Assembly: GCF_013386115.1 (NCBI RefSeq) | Contig: NZ_JACAOR010000001.1 | Coordinates: 586,639 to 650,638 of the forward strand | Length of the DNA stretch: 64,000 bases | Source: Pseudomonas gingeri | Lineage (GTDB): Bacteria; Pseudomonadota; Gammaproteobacteria; Pseudomonadales; Pseudomonadaceae | Reading direction: 5' to 3' | Shown here: positions 46,658 through 54,400 of the stretch, one piece after another | How positions within the stretch are numbered: position 1 is the first letter of the stretch | Layout: every line of letters begins with the position of its first letter | Notes under the pieces: model-generated | What the model was told of the DNA's origin: nothing | What the model saw: only the letters and a program-made list of their open reading frames with translations | The model's database searches: none | Made by a program: the position numbers and the translations under genes

Positions 46658-47588
46658 GTTCCAACGCACGCCAGTGCCAGGGCCCGCGTTCAAGAGCCCC
46701 TGGCCCGCGCCGTATCGCAGTGCGGTGGTGATCACCGTCGACTACAACGATATCCACGGCATCCTCACCCAGGCCCCGCAGGTGGCCGGGCGCGACAAGA
46801 CCCTGTCGGTCTGGCGCTATGGCAGCCAGCGCGGGGTCGAGCGTCTGCTCGGGCTGTTCGACGAGTTGCAGGTACGCAGCAGCTGGTGCATTCCCGGTAT
46901 CGTTGCCGAGGAAAACCCGGCGCATATTCAGGCGATCCTCGCCGGCGGCCATGAGATCGCCTGCGCCGGCTATCGCCACCAGAACTACGACCTGCTCAGC
47001 CTGGACCAGCAGAAGGCGGCGCTGGTCCGGGGTTGCGAGACCCTGGCGACATTGACCGGCCAACGGCCGCGAGGCTTCCGGATTCCCGCCGGCAACTGGC
47101 TCCCGGGTTTTACCGAGGCCCTGCAGGAACAGGGGATCCGCTGGTCGTCGTCATGGCGCGGCGACGATCTGCCGTTCGCCCACCCCACCGCCCCCCGGTT
47201 GATCGAACTGCCGTTGCACTATGAGCTGGAAGACGAACCCTACTTCGCCTTCAACCTCAGTCCCGCCGTGCCGCCAGCGCAATCACGGATCGCCTCCTAC
47301 AGCCATACCCTGGGCAACATGCAGATGGACTTTGCCGGTTTCCACCGTTTCGGCCTGTGCTACGTGCTGCGCCTGCACCCGGAAATCATCGCCACCCCGG
47401 GTCGTATCGGGGTGCTGCGCGAACTGCTCCAGAGCATCCAACGGCACGAAGATGTGTGGATTGCCAGTGCCGAAGAGGTCGCCCAATGGTGGGCCGGGAG
47501 CGCCGCACCGATGACAGAGGACCACCCGGCCGCGGTCTACGAGCGGCACTACCGAACCTACCCGCCCAGGACCTCCCACCATGAGTGA
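46650..47588 (+). CDS. Second PuuE-like protein, metal ligands altered
   Basis: A 312-residue NodB-fold paralogue of the preceding gene product. The first His of the HxxxH pair is Ala here (CAGYRHQ, A106 for H95), and the second acidic position of the D-x-D motif is Asn (VDYN, N33). Other parts of the fold are kept (FRIPAGNW, LRLHPEI). It may be a non-catalytic partner of the first protein in a heteromer, or use a changed chemistry. Start and stop overlap both neighbours by 8 bases, which suits co-translation and 1:1 supply. Confidence 0.78.
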   Translation: MAEFQRTPVPGPAFKSPWPAPYRSAVVITVDYNDIHGILTQAPQVAGRDKTLSVWRYGSQRGVERLLGLFDELQVRSSWCIPGIVAEENPAHIQAILAGGHEIACAGYRHQNYDLLSLDQQKAALVRGCETLATLTGQRPRGFRIPAGNWLPGFTEALQEQGIRWSSSWRGDDLPFAHPTAPRLIELPLHYELEDEPYFAFNLSPAVPPAQSRIASYSHTLGNMQMDFAGFHRFGLCYVLRLHPEIIATPGRIGVLRELLQSIQRHEDVWIASAEEVAQWWAGSAAPMTEDHPAAVYERHYRTYPPRTSHHE

Positions 47589-48936
47589 ACGCTTGCAGCG
47601 CCTGGTGCGCTTTTGTGTTGAAAGCCGTTTCGAAGACCTGCCCGCCGCCCTGGTCGAACAAGCCAAACGGCATATCCTCGACACCTTCGGCGCGGCCCTC
47701 GCCGGGGCCGACAGCGAAGTCGCGCTCGGCGTCCGGCGCGCCCTGGACCTGGCGCCTGATGGCCCCGCGCCAATCTGGGGCACCGGCTTGCGTACCCAGG
47801 CCAGCCAGGCCGCGCTGCTCAACGGCATCGCCGCCCATGCCCTGGAACTGGACGATACCGGTGGCTGCGACCATTCCGGCGCCGTGGTGTTGCCGGCGGT
47901 GATGGCAGCCGTCAGTGGCTGTAGCGAGCCCGTCAGCGGCAAGGAACTGCTCTGTGCCGTGGTGATCGGCTACGAAGTCGGCCGCCGGGTACTGGAAGCC
48001 TGCGGCGGCTACGAGCAGCACAACGGTGCCGGCTGGCACTCCACCGCGACCTGCGGGGTGTTCGGCGCGGCCGCGGCCTGTGGTCGGCTCTTCGGCCTGG
48101 ACGCCGCACAGATGACGTCGGCGCTGGGCATCGCCGCCAGTTTCAGCGGCGGACTCTGGGCGTTTATCCACGACGGCTCGCAAAGCAAGCGCCTGCACAG
48201 CGGACGCGCCGCCGAAGGCGGGTTGCTGGCGGCGCGTTTCGCCCGCGAGGGCATCAGCGGACCCGGCCAGGTGTTCGACGATGTCTGGGGTGGTTTCCTG
48301 CAGACCCTGGCCGGGGAACAGGCGCGGCCCGCGGCGCTGGAGGACGGCCTGGGCCAGGTCTGGAAACTCGCGCGCTGTTCGATCAAGCCTTATGCCTCCT
48401 GCCGGGGTACCCATTCGGCCATCGATGCGGTCGGGCGGCTGCTGGATCAATTGCAGGTCGAGGTCCGGCAAGTCGAGAGCGTCGAGGTGTCGCTGTGCGG
48501 CTTCCTGGAGAATATGTGCGGCGCACGCGACGCCCGTTCGCTGGCCGGTGCGCAGATGAGCCTGCCCTACGCCCTGGCGGCGCGCCTGGCATTCGGGCAT
48601 GTGCGCCTGGAAGCCTATAGCGAGGAAAACCGCCGCTCGCCGGACATCGCCCGCTGGATGTCGCGGATCCACCTGGAAGTCGACCCGCAACTGTCCGACG
48701 CCGGCGAACCCTGGGTGCGGCTGCGCACCACCGACGGGCGCGAAGCGCGGATCTGTGTCGAGGTGCCCCTGGGCGCGCCGGGCAATCCGCTGAGCGACGC
48801 CGGCTTGCAGGACAAGTTTTTCAGCCTGGCAACCCGGACGATGCCCAGGGCACGGGCCGAAGCCCTGCTGGAACAGGTGGGGCGACTGGAAGAACTGGAG
48901 TCGGTCAGCCTCCTGATGGAGCACGATGCGGCCTGA
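47581..48936 (+). CDS. MmgE/PrpD-family protein
   Basis: A 451-residue member of the MmgE/PrpD family (2-methylcitrate dehydratase, aconitate decarboxylase and iminodisuccinate epimerase relatives). Family stretches include DDTGGCDHSGAVVLPAVMAA and the later WHSTATCGVFGAAAA, which carries a likely active-site His. In the iminodisuccinate/EDDS route an epimerase of this family works beside a C-N lyase like the one at 41.7 kb. The gene ends the cluster proper. Confidence 0.85.
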   Translation: MSERLQRLVRFCVESRFEDLPAALVEQAKRHILDTFGAALAGADSEVALGVRRALDLAPDGPAPIWGTGLRTQASQAALLNGIAAHALELDDTGGCDHSGAVVLPAVMAAVSGCSEPVSGKELLCAVVIGYEVGRRVLEACGGYEQHNGAGWHSTATCGVFGAAAACGRLFGLDAAQMTSALGIAASFSGGLWAFIHDGSQSKRLHSGRAAEGGLLAARFAREGISGPGQVFDDVWGGFLQTLAGEQARPAALEDGLGQVWKLARCSIKPYASCRGTHSAIDAVGRLLDQLQVEVRQVESVEVSLCGFLENMCGARDARSLAGAQMSLPYALAARLAFGHVRLEAYSEENRRSPDIARWMSRIHLEVDPQLSDAGEPWVRLRTTDGREARICVEVPLGAPGNPLSDAGLQDKFFSLATRTMPRARAEALLEQVGRLEELESVSLLMEHDAA

Positions 48937-48951
48937 GGAAACGCGGACATT

Positions 48952-49033
48952 GTGGGAGCCGGCGTGCCGGCGATGGGTCCGTGAGCCTTGCATGGCCTGA
49001 TCGGTCGCCATCGCCGGCACGCCGGCTCCTGCA
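48952..49033. repeat. Inverted REP-like pair (variant)
   Basis: GTGGGAGCCGGCGTGCCGGCGATGG at 48952-48976 and CCATCGCCGGCACGCCGGCTCCTGC at 49008-49032. It is a variant of the REP sequence seen elsewhere, lying just before the MFS gene. Confidence 0.8.
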
Positions 49034-49079
49034 AGGGCCGTGCAAGACGACACAATCAAACAAGGACATAAGCACCACC

Positions 49080-50252
49080 GTGGCCACCTACTCCCTCGTT
49101 ATCCGCCGGCTGATGATCTGCTCCGTGACCATCGTCGTCAGCCGCGCGATCACCAGCCCGCTGCTGACCCTGTTCCTCAGCCGCAAGCTGGGCCTGAACC
49201 AGCAGGATGTCGGCCTGCTGCTGGGCATCGCGGTCTTTATCGCGACCTTGATGTCGCTCTACGGCGGTTATGTCATCGACCGCCTGGAGAAGCGCCGGCT
49301 GCTGATCCTGGCCATGCTCTCCAGCGCCATCGGCTTCACCCTGCTGACCTTTGCCCAGGACCTGTACCTGACCACCCTGACCCTGATCATCACCGAAACC
49401 GCCTCGGCGCTGTTCCTGATCGGTTCCAAGGCGATCATCAGCGAAAACCTGCCCATGGGGCAGCGGGCCAAGGTGTTCTCGTTGCGCTACACCCTGACCA
49501 ATGTCGGCTACGCCACCGGCCCCATGCTCGGCGTGGTCATCGCCGGGGTCCAGCCGCAGGCACCGTTCCTGATCGCCGCCGGGATCGCCTTCTCCAGCAT
49601 GTTCCTGATGTTCGGCATCGCCCCCCACGCCCAGGCCCTGATCGGCAAGCCGGCGAGCTTTCTCGGCACCCTGTCGACCCTGCGCGGCGACCGCACGCTG
49701 ATCATGTTCACCTGTGGCAGCCTGCTCAACACTATCGTCCACGGGCGCTACACCCTGTACCTGTCGCAGTTCCTGCTGGTGACCCACAGCAACCAGGATG
49801 CCCTGACCACCATGTCGGCGATCCTCGCCTGCAACGCCATCAGCGTGATCCTGCTGCAATACCAGATCGGCCGCTTTCTCAAGCGCGAGCAATTGCGCTA
49901 CTGGATCGGCGTCGGCACCACCTTCTTCATCGTCGGTCTGATCGGTTTCAGCTACGCCACCAACCTGGTGTCCTGGTGCATCGCGATGTTCATCTTCACC
50001 CTCGGCGAAATGATCATCTACCCGGCGGAGTATCTGTTCATCGATACCATCGCCCCGGAAAACCTGCGCGGCAGCTACCTCGGCGCGCAGAACCTGGCGG
50101 CCCTGGGCGGCGCCCTGAGCCCGGTGATCTGCGGCTATCTGCTGATCAACACGCCGGCCACCACCATGTTCTATGTGCTCAGCGGCCTCACGGCACTGGG
50201 CGGCTGCCTGTGCTTCCTCGCCGGTCGCGGCATCCCTTTACTGCAAAAATAA
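49080..50252 (+). CDS. MFS transporter
   Basis: A 390-residue major facilitator protein with about twelve membrane helices and a central loop near residue 190. The start is taken as GTG 49080 with AAGGAC upstream; no ATG lies earlier in a protein-like stretch. It may export or import a compound of the preceding pathway, or be unrelated. Confidence 0.8.
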   Translation: MATYSLVIRRLMICSVTIVVSRAITSPLLTLFLSRKLGLNQQDVGLLLGIAVFIATLMSLYGGYVIDRLEKRRLLILAMLSSAIGFTLLTFAQDLYLTTLTLIITETASALFLIGSKAIISENLPMGQRAKVFSLRYTLTNVGYATGPMLGVVIAGVQPQAPFLIAAGIAFSSMFLMFGIAPHAQALIGKPASFLGTLSTLRGDRTLIMFTCGSLLNTIVHGRYTLYLSQFLLVTHSNQDALTTMSAILACNAISVILLQYQIGRFLKREQLRYWIGVGTTFFIVGLIGFSYATNLVSWCIAMFIFTLGEMIIYPAEYLFIDTIAPENLRGSYLGAQNLAALGGALSPVICGYLLINTPATTMFYVLSGLTALGGCLCFLAGRGIPLLQK

Positions 50253-50341
50253 TGCACTTAAGGCGCATTATTATGAATTAGCCAGCGGTTCGCCGGCGCG
50301 GCACACTGTGCTGGTTCCTCCCCCAAATGTTGGAACTTTGA

Positions 50342-50379
50342 AAGGGCTTTGCGCCAGGCGCACAAGCCCTTCTTTTTTT
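50342..50379 (+). terminator. Intrinsic terminator before the HPP gene
   Basis: AAGGGCTT-TGCGC (50342-50354) pairs with GCGCA-C-AAGCCCTT (50358-50371), followed by C and seven T (50373-50379). It ends the MFS transcript or acts as a leader terminator for the HPP gene 30 bases downstream. I could not fit an ANTAR two-hexaloop fold to it. Confidence 0.8.
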
Positions 50380-50409
50380 CCGTCGAACCTGAAGTGGACC
50401 GTTCTCGCC

Positions 50410-51129
50410 ATGTTTGCCCGCTGGTCACGCCGCCTGTTGCCCGCCGCCCTCAACACCCGCCCCAGCGAATGGAGCCGTGCCGCCATCGGCGTCTCCCTCG
50501 GCACGCTGTTCAGTGTCTGGGCCTGTGCCCAGCTGTTCGGCCTGCCGGTGGCCCTGCACCTGATCGGCCCGCTGGGCGCCTCGGCAGTGTTGTTGTTCGC
50601 CGTGTCCTCGGGCGCCCTCGCCCAGCCCTGGTCGATCATCGGCAGCTACGGCTGCGCCACGCTGGTGTCGCTACTGGTGGTGCATTTCCTCGATCGCGGC
50701 CTGGGCAGCGCCAGCCTGGCGGTGGGCCTCGCCTTGCTCGCGATGTGCCTGCTGCGTTGCCTGCATCCGCCGGCCGGGGCTTTGGCCCTGCTGATGGTGA
50801 TCGCCGACCCGGACACCGTGGCGCTGGGCTGGCAGGTCCTGGAACCGGTGATGCTCTCGGCGCTGTGCCTGTTGCTGATTGCCATCGGCTACAACAACCT
50901 GACCCGGGTGCGTTACCCCAAGGTGCATGTCGAGCCGCCGGGCACCTTTATCGCCAGCCATGTACCGGGCGAGCCACCGGGCATCACCCGCGCCGACCTG
51001 GAACACGCCCTGGCGCAGATGCAAGAGTTCATCGATGTCACCCCCGAGGACCTGGAGCAGTTGATCATCACCTGTGAAGCCCAGGCGAAACGCCGCAGCA
51101 TCGGCGAGGTGTTTTCCGCCCGGCGCTGA
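50410..51129 (+). CDS. HPP-family membrane protein
   Basis: A 239-residue protein with about five membrane helices, and the family's namesake in CLHPPAGALALLMVIADP near residue 120. A cytosolic tail of about 70 residues follows. HPP proteins in plants and cyanobacteria move nitrite; placement directly upstream of nitrate and nitrite reductase genes fits nitrite or nitrate movement here (inference). ATG 50410. Confidence 0.82.
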   Translation: MFARWSRRLLPAALNTRPSEWSRAAIGVSLGTLFSVWACAQLFGLPVALHLIGPLGASAVLLFAVSSGALAQPWSIIGSYGCATLVSLLVVHFLDRGLGSASLAVGLALLAMCLLRCLHPPAGALALLMVIADPDTVALGWQVLEPVMLSALCLLLIAIGYNNLTRVRYPKVHVEPPGTFIASHVPGEPPGITRADLEHALAQMQEFIDVTPEDLEQLIITCEAQAKRRSIGEVFSARR

Positions 51130-51209
51130 GTTTTCTGCCCCAAGCTGGGGCGAATACCAAGTTGCGCAGTCGTCCACGGTGCAACTTGAGCCGGACGGCG
51201 CGGCGGCCA

Positions 51210-51353
51210 TTCGCGGGCAAGCCCGCTCCCACCCCTTGCGCCGATCGTGCCCATGCTCCGCGTGGGCACGCCTCCCTGGACGCTCTGCGTGCGCTTCTGT
51301 GACGCAGAGCGTCACGGGCTGCATGTCCCACGCAGAGCGTGGGAACGATCAGA
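51210..51353. repeat. Single REP unit and GTTCCCACGC-type repeat
   Basis: TTCGCGGGCAAGCCCGCTCCCAC at 51210-51232 has no inverted partner nearby. It is followed by an imperfect palindrome from GATCGTGCCCA (51243) to TGGGAACGATC (51341-51351), related to the element at 36.4-36.5 kb; its inner part pairs GACGCTCTGCGTG with GACGCAGAGCGTC. Confidence 0.7.
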
Positions 51354-51361
51354 AGAATACT

Positions 51362-51377
51362 TGGCGCGAGCCTTGCA
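51362..51377 (+). promoter_or_regulatory. Sigma-54 promoter of the nitrate reductase gene
   Basis: TGGCGC-GAGCC-TTGCA fits the -24/-12 pattern with GG and GC at the right spacing. It lies just before the antitermination leader, as expected for a nitrogen-controlled (NtrC-type) assimilatory operon. Confidence 0.75.
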
Positions 51378-51393
51378 GTCATCGGAACAACCA

Positions 51394-51472
51394 CCGTCAA
51401 CGCTGACGGCTGATTTCACGACAAAGGCGCCGTGTTGCCCCGTTTCGACGGAGTGCGACACAGCGCCTTTTT
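51394..51472 (+). promoter_or_regulatory. ANTAR (NasT-type) antitermination leader of nasA
   Basis: Two hexaloop hairpins with A at loop position 1 and G at 4. P1 is CCGTC-AACGCT-GACGG (51394-51409). P2 is CACGAC-AAAGGC-GCCGTG (51417-51434, one mismatch). The P2 loop and 3' arm overlap the 5' arm of a terminator (51423-51438 with 51455-51470, then T-rich). This is the plan bound by NasR/NasT-type ANTAR proteins, which favour P1-P2 and let transcription pass when nitrate is present. Confidence 0.8.
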
Positions 51473-51499
51473 CATTTCCGGGAACTGCTGGGGGAAACC

Positions 51500-54400
51500 A
51501 TGACCCATACCACCGTGCGCAGCGTGTGTCCTTATTGCGGTGTCGGCTGCGGCATCGTCATGGAGGTCCGCGACAATCAGGTGATCAAGGTCAGCGGCGA
51601 CAAGCAACATCCGACCAACTTCGGGCGTCTTTGCACCAAGGGCAGCACCTGCGCCCAGCCGCTGAACCATTCCGGGCGGATGGAGCAGGCCTTTGTCCGC
51701 CACGAACGCAAGCGCGACCCGGGCCAGGTGGGCATGGACCAGGCCATCAGCGAAACCGCTCGCCGGCTCAAGGCCATCCTCGAGGAACACGGCCCCGACG
51801 CGTTGTCCTTCTACGTCTCCGGGCAGATGTCCCTGGAAGCCCAGTACCTGGCCAACAAACTGGCCAAGGGGTTTGTCCGGACCAATATGATCGAGTCCAA
51901 CTCGCGCCTGTGCATGGCCAGCGCCGGGGCCGGCTACAAACTGTCGCTGGGAGCCGATGGCCCACCGGGCTCCTACCAGGATTTCGACAAGGCCAATCTG
52001 TTCTTCGTCATCGGCGCGAACATGGCCGATTGTCATCCGATCCTGTTCCTGCGCCTGATGGATCGCCTCAAGTCAGGGGCACGCCTGATCGTCGTCGACC
52101 CGCGGCGCAACGCCACCGCCGACAAGGCCGACCTGTTCCTGCAGATCAGGCCGGGCAGCGACCTGGCATTGCTCAACGGCCTGTTGCACCTGCTGCTGAA
52201 AAACGGCCACACCGACCCGGCGTTTATCGAGGCCTTTACCGAGGGCTGGGAAGCCCTCCCGGACTTTCTCGAGGACTACGGCCCGGCACGGGTCGCGACG
52301 CTGACCGGCCTGCCCGAGGCGCAGATCCGCCAGGCCGCGCAGTGGATCGGCGAAGCCGCCGAGTGGATGAGTTGCTGGACCATGGGCCTGAACCAGAGCA
52401 CCCATGGCACCTGGCACACCAATGCGCTGTGCAACCTGCACCTGGCCACCGGGGCGATCTGCCGCCCGGGCAGCGGTCCGTTCTCACTGACCGGCCAGCC
52501 GAACGCCATGGGCGGCCGGGAAATGGGCTACATGGGCCCTGGCTTGCCCGGCCAGCGTTCGGCGCTGGTGGCCGCCGACCGCGATTTCATCGAAGACCTC
52601 TGGCAGATCCCCCGTGGCAGCCTGAGCCAGACGGTGGGCGGCGGCAGCGTCGCGCTGTTCGAGGACATGCAGGCCGGCAAGGTCAAGGCCTGCTGGATCA
52701 TCTGCACCAATCCGGTGGCCTCGCTGCCCAATCGGCAGAAAGTGATCGCCGGACTCCAGGCCGCCGAGCTGGTGATTGCCCAGGATGCCTTTCTCGATAC
52801 CGAGACCAATGGCTACGCCGACATCCTGTTGCCGGCGGCCTTATGGGCCGAGGCCCAGGGGGTGATGATCAATTCCGAGCGCAACCTGACCCTGATGCGC
52901 AAGGCCGTGGACGCCCCGGGCCAGGCCCTGCCCGATTGGCAGATCATCGCCAGGGTGGCCTGTGAAATGGGTTATGCCGAAGCGTTCAGCTACGCCAGCG
53001 CCGCCGAGGTGTTCGAGGAGATCAAGCGGGCCTGGAACCCGAAGACCGGCTACGACCTGCGGGGCGTCAGTTACGAACGACTGGAGCAGACCCCGTTGCA
53101 GTGGCCCTGCGGACCGGATCAGCTACACGACCGCAACCCTATCCGCTATCTGAACGACGGCCTCGGCAAAGCCCGCCAGCCGGCCGCCGATGGCAGTTTC
53201 CCGCGCCTGCTGTTCCCCACCGCGAGCGGCAAGGCGATGTTTTTCGCCCGCCCCTGGCAGCCGGCGGCCGATCAGCCCGGCGACCGCTTCCCGATGGTCC
53301 TCAACACCGGGCGCTTGCAGCATCAATGGCACACCCTGACCAAGACCGGCAAGGTCGCGACCCTGAACAAACTCAACCCCGGCCCCTTTGTCGAGCTCAA
53401 CCCGCTCGATGCGGCACGCCTGGGGATCGCGGCAAAGGACGCTGTCGAAATCCGTTCGGCCCGTGGCCGCGCGGTATTGCCGGCACAGGTCAGCGAACGG
53501 GTGTTGCCCGGCAACTGCTTCGCGCCTTTCCACTGGAACGATGTCTACGGCGAGGACCTGGCGATCAATGCCGTCACCAGCGATGCCGTGGACCCGATTT
53601 CCCTGCAACCGGAATTCAAGTTCAGCGCCGTGACCCTGAGCCGGGTCGAGGCACCCCAGCCTGATCCCCTGCCCTTGCCCTCGCGCACGGAGGCCCCGCA
53701 CACGATGCAGACCCAAGCCCTGGCCCGGATCCTCGGGCTCGACACGCCGCCCAGTATTCAACTGGCTCCCAGCGAGAATCTCTACCTGCAAGGCTTCCTG
53801 TTGGGACTGCGCAGCAGTCAGGCCGTCGCCGGCGTGCCGGCGCTGCCGGCCAATGCGCCGTTGCAGCCGGGCAATCGGCTGATCCTCGAAGGCATCCTCG
53901 CCGGCCTGTTCGCCCGTCATGAGCCGCCCCAGGAACAGGTCACGGCGAGTTCTCCAGCAGCCGAAGAGCCACCCTTGCTGTTGCTCTGGTCATCCCAGAC
54001 CGGCACGGTCGAGGCCTTCGCCAAGTCAGCCGCCGAGCGCCTGCAACAGAAAGGTCATCGGGTCCGGCTGGCATCGATGGACAGTATCCAGGCCCAGGAG
54101 CTGAGCCAGACCGGTCGTGCGTTGCTGCTGACCAGCACCTTTGGCGACGGCGATCCGCCGGACAATGCCCATGCCTTCTGGCAGGCCCTGGCGGCGGACA
54201 ACGCCCCGAGCCTGGCGAACCTGCGTTTTGCCGTGCTGGCCTTCGGTGACTCCAGTTATGACCAGTTCTGCGGTTTCGGTCGCAAGCTCGATGAACGTCT
54301 GCACAGCCTCGGGGCGCAGCGCCTGGCCCCTCGGGTCGATTGCGAGCCTGACTACCAGGAGCCGGCCGGCGCCTGGCTGGAGAAGCTCGACTCGGCGCTG

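Noticed and set aside
47386..49059. 557-codon minus-strand frame opposite the MmgE/PrpD gene
   Set aside because: Antisense composition, spans a REP pair and has no recognisable domain.
50300..50330. GGAACC on the minus strand near the HPP gene as a Hrp box
   Set aside because: Partner half is CCGGCGA and not CCACNNA, and no T3SS gene lies downstream.
50342..50379. ANTAR leader for the HPP gene
   Set aside because: The terminator is good, but no pair of AnnGnn hexaloops on stable stems could be placed upstream of it.
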